From positions 1-14,416 of the forward strand of contig JBBQSU010000092.1 of the NCBI GenBank assembly GCA_038234815.1: 14,416 bases of DNA, written 5' to 3'. This document shows positions 6,333 to 13,293 of this stretch, piece by piece. Source of the DNA: JBBQSU01 sp038234815 (GTDB lineage Bacteria; Planctomycetota; Phycisphaerae; Tepidisphaerales; Tepidisphaeraceae). Position numbers and translations under genes: made by a program. Within the stretch, counting starts at the first letter, position 1; the number at the start of each line of letters is the position of its first letter. The notes beneath the pieces were generated by a model. It did not search any database, was not told where the DNA came from, and saw only the letters and a list, made by a program, of their open reading frames with translations.

Positions 6333-8660
6333 CACGTCGAACACCGGGCGGTTGAGCAGAAGTTTCTCCGCAGCCAACGCTTCCACCGGCTTTGAAAAGA
6401 AATACCCCTGCGCTAGTTCGCAATTCAGCCCTCTAAATTTGCGCGACTGCTCGACGGTTTCTATCCCTTCAGCTGTCACCGGTATTCCAAGGTCGTGCGA
6501 CATGTTGATGATCGTGTGCGCGATCCGTCCCCTTCCGTCGTCCGTGGCCGGGGAGACGAAGCTGCGGTCGATCTTCAAGCCGTCCACCGGAAACTGCTGG
6601 AGGTATCCCAGAGAAGAATAGCCCGTGCCGAAATCGTCCAGGTAAACACCCACACCCATTTCCCGAAGGCTATCGAGAACGACCTTGCCTGACGCCGGGT
6701 CGGCCATCAGCGCGCTCTCGGTGATCTCCAATCCCAGATGCCGCGCACTGACTGCGTGCTCGGTCAAAATCGACTGAACTTGCTGAACCAATCCGCGCTG
6801 CGCGAATTGCCGACCCGACAGGTTCACGTTCATGCCCAGCCACGGCAAATGAGGAAACTGCTTTCGCCACAACATGAGCTGGCGGACGGATTGATTCAGT
6901 ACGATGCGCCCAATGCCCACGATCAGGCCAGTGTCCTCGGCCACAGGGATAAAGTCGGCCGGCGAGACCAGCCCGCGATCGGGATGCCGCCAGCGCACCA
7001 AAGCCTCGAAGCGCATAATCCGGCCAGATTTCAGCGAAACAATCGGCTGATAGGCGACTACGAATTCTTCACGTTCGATCGCTCGGCGGAGGTCGTTCTC
7101 CATCATCAGCAGGTCCATCGCCAGCGTGTGCATTTCGGTGTCAAAAAACTGGTTCTGGCCGGCACCCTTGGCCTTGGCACGATACATAGCGGTGTCGGCG
7201 TCACGCAATATGTCGTCGGCGCAGGTGTATCCGCCTTTGCTCATAGCGATTCCCACGCTGGCGGTAGTGAAGACTTCTTGGCCGATTCCGAATGGCGTGC
7301 GCAGCAGTTCATGCACGCGCTCGGCAATCGCGACGGCATCGTCGGGGTTGGCCACTTCGTCGAGCAGCACCGTAAATTCATCCCCGCCAAGCCGGGCCAA
7401 GTTGTCGTTTGGCCGGAGACATTGCTGCAATCTCCGGGCAAAGGCCACCAGCAGTTCGTCACCAACAAAATGCCCGAGACTGTCATTAACAACTTTGAAC
7501 CGATCCAAATCCATGAACAGGACCGCAAAACAGTATTTTGGATTGCGTTTCTGCCGAGCCAGCGCCCGCTCGAGGCGATCGGTAAACAAGGCACGGTTGG
7601 GCAGGCCTGTCAGACTATCATAGAATGCGTCGTGCAATAGCTGCTGTTCTGCTTTCTTGCGGTCGTCGATGTCGATGCAGGTGCCGATGTAGCCCAAAAA
7701 TGTCGTATCCGGCGCGTAACGAGGAACGCCCGTTGTCATTACCCACCGGAACTGTCCATCGCACCGCCGCATACGATATTCGGCCCGGAAATCGCTGCGC
7801 TCGCGGAGATGGCGCTGGAAGGCATCGACGACGTGTTGCCGGTCTTCGGGATGAATGGATTGAGTCCAGCCGTGTCCGGCCTCGTCGGCAAGACTACGCC
7901 CCGTAAATTCCAACCAACGCTTGTTGAAAAACCGGAAAGCACCCTCGATGTCCGCATCCCACACCAGTACAGGCGCGGTGTCGGCCATCGTGCGAAAGCG
8001 GCTTTCACTTTCTCGAATCGCGTCCTGGGCTTGATGTTGCTCGGTGACATCGAACAGCACCCCATGCAGCCAGGCGCCTTGGGCATCGGTGGTGACGATG
8101 GCCTCGTCGCGGACGTGAACCACGCAGCCCGCATGGTCCAGCATTCGATACTCGCTTTGCATCGACCCAGTTGCGACAGCCAGATGAATTTGCTCGATCA
8201 CGGCCGGGCGGTCTTCAGGATGAACGCACTTCTCCCAAAATGTGGGGTCTTGCATCCATTGCTGCGCAGTAAAGCCCAACATGGCTTGAAGTTGCGGGCT
8301 GGCATAAGTGCAAGGCCCCGTGGCGCCACAGGCGCGGACGTACACCACCGCAGGGAGGCGCTCGACGAGGCTTTGGTATTTCGTCTGGGCTAATGCCAGT
8401 TGTGTGGTGTGACCGGCCAGCCGACTTTCCAGCGCCTGACGCGCTTCCTCGGCCGCATCGCGCGCCAGGTAGGCCTGATCGATAGAAGCAACCAGCGGGG
8501 AAAGGCTGTCCGGCCAGTCCGCTGGGGAATTAAAGTGCGACTGCAACTCTCGACGCAATTCCGGGTGCATGAACGACCCCGATCGTGAACGAGTGTCGGT
8601 CTCCGTCCCGCCGGCGATCAACTGTTTGACCGCACTTGTTGCAGGGCAGAAATGCCGCAC
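6276..8660 (-). CDS. PAS-PAS-GGDEF-EAL cyclic-di-GMP synthase/phosphodiesterase
   Basis: Soluble signalling protein that may both make and break cyclic-di-GMP. In 794-residue numbering: a helical, probably coiled-coil stretch at 60-98, PAS at about 95-208, PAS at about 218-333 (each with an HPEDR motif), GGDEF domain at about 345-505 and EAL domain at about 515-765. The diguanylate cyclase signature G425-GDEF is intact, with an inhibitory-site RxxD (R416-D419) exactly five residues before it. The EAL catalytic set is also intact: E552-A-L, N613, E645/E648, D675-D676-F-G-T-G, K696, E731 and Q751. There is no signal peptide or membrane segment. The GTG start at 8660 has TACATT five bases upstream. 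An ATG at 8570 would give 764 residues and also begins before every domain, so the start is uncertain. The 3' end overlaps the convergent glycosyltransferase. Confidence 0.93.
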   Translation of the reverse strand: MRHFCPATSAVKQLIAGGTETDTRSRSGSFMHPELRRELQSHFNSPADWPDSLSPLVASIDQAYLARDAAEEARQALESRLAGHTTQLALAQTKYQSLVERLPAVVYVRACGATGPCTYASPQLQAMLGFTAQQWMQDPTFWEKCVHPEDRPAVIEQIHLAVATGSMQSEYRMLDHAGCVVHVRDEAIVTTDAQGAWLHGVLFDVTEQHQAQDAIRESESRFRTMADTAPVLVWDADIEGAFRFFNKRWLEFTGRSLADEAGHGWTQSIHPEDRQHVVDAFQRHLRERSDFRAEYRMRRCDGQFRWVMTTGVPRYAPDTTFLGYIGTCIDIDDRKKAEQQLLHDAFYDSLTGLPNRALFTDRLERALARQKRNPKYCFAVLFMDLDRFKVVNDSLGHFVGDELLVAFARRLQQCLRPNDNLARLGGDEFTVLLDEVANPDDAVAIAERVHELLRTPFGIGQEVFTTASVGIAMSKGGYTCADDILRDADTAMYRAKAKGAGQNQFFDTEMHTLAMDLLMMENDLRRAIEREEFVVAYQPIVSLKSGRIMRFEALVRWRHPDRGLVSPADFIPVAEDTGLIVGIGRIVLNQSVRQLMLWRKQFPHLPWLGMNVNLSGRQFAQRGLVQQVQSILTEHAVSARHLGLEITESALMADPASGKVVLDSLREMGVGVYLDDFGTGYSSLGYLQQFPVDGLKIDRSFVSPATDDGRGRIAHTIINMSHDLGIPVTAEGIETVEQSRKFRGLNCELAQGYFFSKPVEALAAEKLLLNRPVFDVLPEVCINPKQPVDVVIKG

Positions 8661-8665
8661 CTCAC

Positions 8666-8671
8666 AATGTA
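8666..8671 (-). promoter_or_regulatory. -10 element TACATT before the GTG start of the PAS-GGDEF-EAL gene
   Basis: On the minus strand TACATT is followed by five bases and then GTG at 8660-8658. This is the same spacing as TACAAT before ubiX. It supports the GTG start over the internal ATG at 8570, which has no TANNNT nearby but does have a GGGG six bases upstream. No clear -35 box is seen. Confidence 0.4.
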
Positions 8672-8720
8672 AGAATCGGGTCCGAGTTCGATCTACTTAA
8701 CCCTAAGCGAGCGACGACGG

Positions 8721-8748
8721 CGTTTTCCCGCGAAAAATCGCGTTTTCC
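8721..8748. repeat. Paired CGTTTTCC direct repeats around a CGCGA/TCGCG hairpin
   Basis: CGTTTTCC occurs at 8721-8728 and 8741-8748, 20 bp apart, enclosing a 5-bp stem (CGCGA 8729-8733, TCGCG 8738-8742) with an AAAA loop. The element lies between the end of the dehydrogenase gene and the promoter of the cyclic-di-GMP gene, roughly 60-90 bp upstream of its predicted start point. It could be a tandem activator or repressor site, or a weak terminator for the dehydrogenase transcript. The T-run follows the stem only on the plus strand, which argues against the latter. The rest of the 98-base gap shows only the -10 element. Confidence 0.35.
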
Positions 8749-8758
8749 GTAATACCCG

Positions 8759-9550
8759 TTACAGTCGGCGCGTGTGAAACCCGCCATCAACGTTAATTAC
8801 CTCACCGGTGCTGAACGGCAGCAGGTCGGTGGCGATCGCGACTACTGCCCGGCCGACGTCCTCGGGCTTGCCCCATCGCCGAATTGGTGTCAGCCCCTCC
8901 TCGAAGATCATCTTGTCATACTTGGCTTTTACCGGACCTGTCATGTCGGTTTCGATCACTCCCGGCCGAATTTCATAAACGTTGATGCCGTGATCGGCCA
9001 GGCGGGCGGCATATAACTGCGTCATCATGGCCAGTCCGGCCTTGGCGATGCAGTAATCCCCGCGGTTGATGCTGGCGGTGTAGGCACTGATGGAAGTGAT
9101 GTTCACAATCTTGGCCGGTGAGGTTCCTGGCACATTATCGGCCCCTTGTTTGAGCATCTGCCTCGCGACAAGCTGCGTAAGAAAATAGGGTCCCTTCAGA
9201 TTGATGTTGATAAGCCGATCGAAACTCTCTTCACTGGCTTCGAGCAGGTCGGCGCGCACGCTCGGAGCGACGCCAGCGTTATTCACCAGCAGGTCGATGC
9301 GTCCGAAGGCCGCCAGGGCCTCCTCGAGGATTCTGGCCCGATCCCTCGCGATCGAAATGTCCGCCTGCACCAGGTGCGTCTTGCCGCCTAGGCCGGCGAC
9401 CTCGGCGGCCACTTCGTCGGCAGCGGCGCGGTTGCTGGCGTAGTTAATAAGACAGTCAAAACCCGCCTTGGCCAACGCCAGGGTAATACCCCTGCCGATG
9501 CCCCGCGAAGCACCAGTAACGATCGCGATCTGCCGACTTGTATTCCTCAT
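8759..9550 (-). CDS. Short-chain dehydrogenase/reductase (3-oxoacyl-ACP reductase-like)
   Basis: Classical SDR of 263 residues, probably an NADP(H)-dependent ketone reductase. Visible family features are the cofactor loop T12-GASRGIG (12-19), N90-NAG, the catalytic tetrad N117, S153, Y166 and K170 (in DYCIAK), the RPGVIETDMT turn after strand 6, and the C-terminal INVDGG. All catalytic residues are present. The chosen ATG at 9550 overlaps the TGA of the upstream TauE-type gene (ATGA); an ATG 15 bases earlier lies inside that gene and lacks support. The close resemblance to FabG-type enzymes is general to the family. The substrate is not deducible, and no fatty-acid genes are adjacent. Confidence 0.9.
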   Translation of the reverse strand: MRNTSRQIAIVTGASRGIGRGITLALAKAGFDCLINYASNRAAADEVAAEVAGLGGKTHLVQADISIARDRARILEEALAAFGRIDLLVNNAGVAPSVRADLLEASEESFDRLININLKGPYFLTQLVARQMLKQGADNVPGTSPAKIVNITSISAYTASINRGDYCIAKAGLAMMTQLYAARLADHGINVYEIRPGVIETDMTGPVKAKYDKMIFEEGLTPIRRWGKPEDVGRAVVAIATDLLPFSTGEVINVDGGFHTRRL

Positions 9551-10368
9551 GCCTGACCTTTCCAAATCGCCGCTAACTTAATTCCCCAGTCGATCAATAA
9601 ATACCACCCCAGCAAGAATGTCGCCAGGTAGACGATCTTCGAGAAAATCGCGTCATTCATCCGCTTGTTCAGCCAATAGCCAGCCACCGCGCCGACCAAC
9701 ACCAGCGGAGTAAACAGCAGCGAGAAAGTCACCGGCGCGTTGTTCTTGACATCAAACTGGTGGCTCAGCGTAAACGCCGGTAATTTGAGTATGTTCAGCA
9801 TCGCAAAATAAAGAGAGCAGGTGATGACGAACAGCCGGCGATCGAGCTTCTGAGGCAGCAGGTGTAGCGAGATGATCGGTCCGGCACCGTGCGCAATCGT
9901 ACTGCTCACGCCGGCAAACGATCCGACGGCAAACGACCGCAGGCGGTTGGGCCGAAAGACGCCTTCATAATCCCTGCGCCATGTGCGATACCAATGCAGG
10001 CTGACCAGCAGCACCGATTCAAAGCCGATCTCCAGGTTAATCAGCGCCGCGGCGATGTCCTTCCGCTGCTTTTCAAAAGTCCACAGCAACAGGCCTCCCA
10101 GCACGACGCCGACGAGTGTTCCGGGAATCAGGCGCTTGACGATGGTCAGGTCAAATTGATCGCGGTATTGCCAGACCACGATCAAATCCCCGACAATGAG
10201 CAGCGGAAGCATTAGCCCCAAAGCCGCATGGCTGGTCAGGGACGGAATGTGGTCTGTGGCGATGAACATGAGCGGGACGTTCATCAGCCCCACGCCCGCG
10301 CCGAACCCGCTTTTGGTTAGACCGATGAGAAAAATCGCCGCGCATACGACAAGCCACCAGGGAGACAT
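9547..10368 (-). CDS. TauE/SafE (DUF81) family membrane permease
   Basis: Inner-membrane protein of 273 residues with about eight hydrophobic segments. Known members move sulfite, sulfoacetate or other organic anions, usually outward. The family's repeated half-domain motifs are visible: GLTKSGFGAGVGLMNVPLM near the N-terminus and GSFAGVSSTIAHGAGPIISL in the second half. It is the first gene of a two-gene unit whose second gene, an SDR, starts within its stop codon. The ATG at 10368 lies eight bases after a TATTGT -10 element. Its substrate is unknown, and no sulfur-metabolism gene is in the window, so the ion specificity should not be assumed. Confidence 0.9.
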   Translation of the reverse strand: MSPWWLVVCAAIFLIGLTKSGFGAGVGLMNVPLMFIATDHIPSLTSHAALGLMLPLLIVGDLIVVWQYRDQFDLTIVKRLIPGTLVGVVLGGLLLWTFEKQRKDIAAALINLEIGFESVLLVSLHWYRTWRRDYEGVFRPNRLRSFAVGSFAGVSSTIAHGAGPIISLHLLPQKLDRRLFVITCSLYFAMLNILKLPAFTLSHQFDVKNNAPVTFSLLFTPLVLVGAVAGYWLNKRMNDAIFSKIVYLATFLLGWYLLIDWGIKLAAIWKGQA

Positions 10369-10375
10369 TGGGCGT

Positions 10376-10382
10376 TACAATA
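10376..10382. promoter_or_regulatory. Symmetric -10 element serving both TauE-type gene and cinA side
   Basis: Read on the minus strand, TATTGT (10382-10377) ends 8 bases before the permease ATG. Read on the plus strand, TACAAT (10376-10381) ends 7 bases before an ATG at 10389. The same seven base pairs can thus act as the -10 box in both directions. Bidirectional promoters with symmetric -10 boxes are known in bacteria. Neither direction has a good -35 box. Confidence 0.42.
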
Positions 10383-10388
10383 GCGTCG

Positions 10389-10403
10389 ATGTCAGGGAAA
10401 TAA
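10389..10403 (+). other. Four-codon mini-ORF (MSGK) upstream of cinA
   Basis: ATG TCA GGG AAA TAA follows the plus-strand TACAAT by 7 bases, the spacing seen at leaderless genes in this window. If transcription starts at or near 10389, cinA would have a leader of about 78 bases that begins with this tiny reading frame. It is in frame with cinA but closed by TAA. It could be a regulatory leader peptide or simply chance; the sequence is too short to judge coding character. Confidence 0.2.
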
Positions 10404-10466
10404 CATGCCCACCAAATTGCCGGCGGCTTCCAACACCAAGTCCTTATTTGTGAGATCAAGAGTCCA

Positions 10467-11804
10467 ATGAACGCGATTATTCTTTCGATCGGTGACGAAC
10501 TAGCCCTGGGCCAGACTGTAGACACCAACAGTGCATGGATGAGCCGGCAACTGGCCGCGATCGGTTGCGACGTGATTGCCCACGTCACCGTATCCGACGC
10601 CCAGTCCGCTATCGAAGACGCCCTCACCCTGCTGGCCCCGCGAGCCGGTCTGCTGGTTGTCAGTGGTGGCCTTGGGCCGACCGCAGACGACCTCACTCGG
10701 CAGGCCCTGGCCGGCGTGATGGATGCCCCGCTGGAAGTGAGTGCCGCGTGGCTCGAGGTCATGCGCACGTTCTTCCAAAAGCTCAATCGCCCCATGCCCG
10801 AATCCAACCAGATTCAGGCGATGATCCCGCGCGGCGCAACCATGCTCTTCAACACCTGCGGCACCGCAGCGGGGATCCGGGCAACAATCACCGAAAAAGT
10901 GGGCGGCCGGTTTCGATCGGACACCCCATTCCTGGCCGAACTGTTCATCGTCCCCGGGGTTCCCAAGGAAATGAAAGCGATGTTCACCGGCGAGGTTTTG
11001 CCCTGGGCCAAGTCCCGCGCCGGCGGGGCCGTCATTCTCTCACGCACGCTTCACACTTTCGGGCTGGGCGAAAGCGCCCTGGCCGAGCGTCTTGGCGGAC
11101 TGATGCAGCGAGGCCGCAATCCGTCCGTCGGCACGACCGTTTCGGGCGGACTGGTCTCGCTGCGAGTCAACGCGCGCTTCGGCAGCCTCGATCAGGCGCA
11201 AACTCGACTCGATGAGACCGTTCGCTCCTGCCACCAAAAACTCGGCGATCTGATCTTCGGACAAGACGAGCAAACCCTTCAGGGCGTGATCGCCGAGATG
11301 CTCCTGCGGCCGGCGGGGCCGATCGATGCCGAAGCGGGTGTCCGGCCGCTCACCGTCGCCACAGCCGAATCCTGCACCGGCGGGCTGCTCAGCAAAATGC
11401 TCACCGACGTCCCCGGCTCCAGCGCCTACTTCAAAATGGGCTTCGTCACTTACTCCAACAAGATGAAGTACGAACGCCTCGGCGTCAGCGAATCGATCCT
11501 CAATACTTACGGCGCGGTCAGTGAACCGGTCGTCGACGCTATGGCCCGGGCCGCTCGACGCCTGGCCAAAGCCGACATTGCCCTGGCGGTGTCGGGCATC
11601 GCCGGCCCGGATGGCGGGTCTGCCGGTAAACCCGTGGGCACCGTCTGCCTGGCGCTGGCGCATGGCCCATCGGCCCACGACACGCAAACGCTCCTGCGCA
11701 CCTTTACCTTCTCCGGCGATCGGGAAACCGTCCGCGACCGCGCGGCCAAAATGGCGCTCACACTCCTGCGCTATCACCTGCTGGCCCGACCACTTCCCTT
11801 CTAG
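10467..11804 (+). CDS. cinA: CinA: competence/damage-inducible protein A with C-terminal NMN deamidase domain
   Basis: Two-part protein of 445 residues, close to the usual length. The N-terminal molybdopterin-binding-like domain (COG1058, ADP-ribose or NAD pyrophosphatase in studied members) shows SIGDELALGQTVDTNS at 7-22 and SGGLGPTADDLTR at 66-78. The C-terminal PncC domain recycles nicotinamide mononucleotide to nicotinate mononucleotide. It shows AESCTGG around Ser302, FVTYSNKMKYERLGV and AVSGIAGPDGG followed by KPVGTVCLA. Both halves look complete. It is a monocistronic plus-strand gene between a divergent permease and a convergent exporter. Only a weak Shine-Dalgarno (AAGAG, 4 bases upstream) precedes the ATG. 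Its role here is most likely pyridine nucleotide salvage; a part in competence is inherited from the name and is not implied. Confidence 0.95.
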   Translation: MNAIILSIGDELALGQTVDTNSAWMSRQLAAIGCDVIAHVTVSDAQSAIEDALTLLAPRAGLLVVSGGLGPTADDLTRQALAGVMDAPLEVSAAWLEVMRTFFQKLNRPMPESNQIQAMIPRGATMLFNTCGTAAGIRATITEKVGGRFRSDTPFLAELFIVPGVPKEMKAMFTGEVLPWAKSRAGGAVILSRTLHTFGLGESALAERLGGLMQRGRNPSVGTTVSGGLVSLRVNARFGSLDQAQTRLDETVRSCHQKLGDLIFGQDEQTLQGVIAEMLLRPAGPIDAEAGVRPLTVATAESCTGGLLSKMLTDVPGSSAYFKMGFVTYSNKMKYERLGVSESILNTYGAVSEPVVDAMARAARRLAKADIALAVSGIAGPDGGSAGKPVGTVCLALAHGPSAHDTQTLLRTFTFSGDRETVRDRAAKMALTLLRYHLLARPLPF

Positions 11805-11810
11805 CAAACC

Positions 11811-11836
11811 CGCGGCGGATAACGATTGACGCCGCG
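11811..11836. terminator. Inverted repeat between convergent cinA and MFS genes
   Basis: CGCGGCG (11811-11817) and CGCCGCG (11830-11836) form a perfect 7-bp GC stem with a 12-base loop. It lies in the 37-base gap between the two convergent stop codons. There is no T-run on either side, so a standard intrinsic terminator is not proven, but position and symmetry suit a bidirectional transcription stop. Confidence 0.45.
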
Positions 11837-11841
11837 ACCGC

Positions 11842-13224
11842 CTACTTCTCCTCTCCGCCGGGCACTTCCGCCGACTGAATCGCGGTCGAAATTTCCTTGA
11901 TGATCCCTTTGCGCACGTAGATGGGCCGGACAAGCGGGCGCAGGCCGGGCAGCCGCGTGGCAAACCACAGGCCCGTGCCGATGCAGCACAGGCCGGCCAA
12001 AAATACCGTTGTCGTGGCCGAAGTCTTGCTGGCGACAAACCCCGCCAGCAGCGCGCCCAGCGGACTCATCCCCATCACCATCATCGAGAAGAAACTCATC
12101 AGCCGTCCGCGCTTGTCGTCATCCACCATTGTTTGCAGCATGGTGTTTGTCGCGGCCAGGGTCACCATGAAGCAGAACCCGCAAAACGCAAGCGCAAGCA
12201 GCGCCGGAAAAACGTGCGTGGTGCGCGTGAACAGCAGCAGCGCCACGCCGTAAGCCATGGACGTATATTTCAACACCCTTCCCAACCCCACCACCGTCCG
12301 CCGGGTGGCCAGATACAGTCCCCCCGACAGGGCGCCCAGGCCAAGCGCGGCGGTGAGAAAACCCAGGTATTTCGCGCCATCCCTATGCCCGGAAAAGGTG
12401 TCGGCGAAGATCGGCATCAGCACCGCCAAACTCGAACCCAGAAAACTGATGGCTCCGACGGTGAGCAGCAGTGCCCGCGTGGGCGCGAACCCGAACGAAT
12501 ATGTGAATCCTTCCTTCAGCTCGCGCAAGACGGGCTTGTTCTGCCTCTTCACCGGCTCGGCCTGAAAACGCATGGCCAGCAACCCCAGCAGCACGGCAAA
12601 ATAACTGACGGCATCAATCGAGAAGCAAACCCCCTCGCCGAACGCTGCGATCAGCACGCCCGCCACCGCAGGGCCGATCAACCGGGCCGAGTTGAACATG
12701 GTCGAATTCAGCGCAATCGCGTTGGGCAAATCGGCCCGGTCCTCCACCATTTCAACAACAAATGCCTGCCGGGCGGGCACGTCGAATGCATTGACGATTC
12801 CTTGAAATGCCGCCAGGAACATCACATGCACAATTCGAATCGTGCCGGTCAGGATCAGCACCGCCATCGTCGCGCTTTGCAACATCGACAGCGCCTGTGT
12901 GACGACCATGATCCAGCGCTTAGGCCATCGGTCCACCATCACCCCGGTGAAAGGGGAGAGAAAAAACAATGGCGCCTGTGTGGCGAAACCGACCAGGCCC
13001 AGCAAAATCGCAGCATCCAGCACGCCTTCCTGGCGGGCGATCCGAAACACCAGCCAACTCATGGCGACATTGCTCAGCCATGTGCCGATCAGCGACACCC
13101 CCTGTCCGATGAAAAACAGGCGATAATTTCGCGATCGAAACGCCCGGAGCATTCGATGCCCGCTGGACTCTTCCTGCGCAGCCTGCTGGAGCGGATCGGA
13201 AACTGAAACGGGTAATTCCTGCAT
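11842..13224 (-). CDS. MFS transporter, MFS_3 / EntS-like exporter family
   Basis: Inner-membrane proton-coupled exporter of 460 residues with twelve predicted hydrophobic segments. The family pattern is clear: RAFRSRNYRLFFIGQGVSLIGTW at the start of helix 1, a motif-A-like loop GVMVDRWPKRWIM between helices 2 and 3, NAFDVPARQAFVVEMV after helix 4, and LNSTMFNSARLIGPAVAG at helix 5. Members related to EntS export siderophores, and others export drugs or lipids, so the substrate is open. The ATG at 13224 is chosen because the conserved region starts about 26 residues later and TATTAT lies 11 bases upstream. The same frame stays open to 14328, but that stretch is antisense to the lipid kinase and is not part of the protein. 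It diverges from the lipid kinase and converges on cinA. Confidence 0.92.
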   Translation of the reverse strand: MQELPVSVSDPLQQAAQEESSGHRMLRAFRSRNYRLFFIGQGVSLIGTWLSNVAMSWLVFRIARQEGVLDAAILLGLVGFATQAPLFFLSPFTGVMVDRWPKRWIMVVTQALSMLQSATMAVLILTGTIRIVHVMFLAAFQGIVNAFDVPARQAFVVEMVEDRADLPNAIALNSTMFNSARLIGPAVAGVLIAAFGEGVCFSIDAVSYFAVLLGLLAMRFQAEPVKRQNKPVLRELKEGFTYSFGFAPTRALLLTVGAISFLGSSLAVLMPIFADTFSGHRDGAKYLGFLTAALGLGALSGGLYLATRRTVVGLGRVLKYTSMAYGVALLLFTRTTHVFPALLALAFCGFCFMVTLAATNTMLQTMVDDDKRGRLMSFFSMMVMGMSPLGALLAGFVASKTSATTTVFLAGLCCIGTGLWFATRLPGLRPLVRPIYVRKGIIKEISTAIQSAEVPGGEEK

Positions 13225-13235
13225 CGTTCGAGAGG

Positions 13236-13241
13236 ATAATA
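13236..13241 (-). promoter_or_regulatory. -10 element TATTAT for the MFS gene
   Basis: TATTAT on the minus strand matches TATAAT at 5 of 6 positions and ends 11 bases before the ATG at 13224, implying a leader of only a few bases. A weak TAGGCA (13264-13259) lies 17 bases further upstream as a possible -35 box. The same six base pairs sit 17 bases from the divergent -10 of the lipid kinase. Confidence 0.45.
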
Positions 13242-13281
13242 GGGGCCGGCACCACACCTGCCTAGAGCGACGACGCGGTGC

Positions 13282-13287
13282 TAAGAT
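13282..13287 (+). promoter_or_regulatory. -10 element TAAGAT for the lipid kinase gene
   Basis: TAAGAT ends 6 bases before the ATG at 13294 and no Shine-Dalgarno sequence is present, again pointing to a leaderless transcript. The 69-bp space between the two divergent start codons holds this element, the opposing TATTAT, and a shared weak -35 candidate at 13259-13264, so both genes could be switched by one factor. Confidence 0.45.
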
Positions 13288-13293
13288 ATTGGC

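Noticed and set aside
6738..7640. Plus-strand open frame of 300 codons across the GGDEF-EAL region
   Set aside because: The opposite strand encodes intact GGDEF and EAL motifs; this frame is rich in His, Gln and Arg without domains.
8729..8746. Intrinsic terminator reading on the plus strand (CGCGA stem then TTTT)
   Set aside because: The stem is only 5 bp, the T-run is 4, and no plus-strand gene lies upstream for it to end; kept instead as a possible binding-site repeat.
12133..13206. Plus-strand open frame of 357 codons
   Set aside because: It is antisense to the MFS gene, very rich in Gln, His and Arg as typical of shadow frames in GC-rich DNA, and shows no domain.
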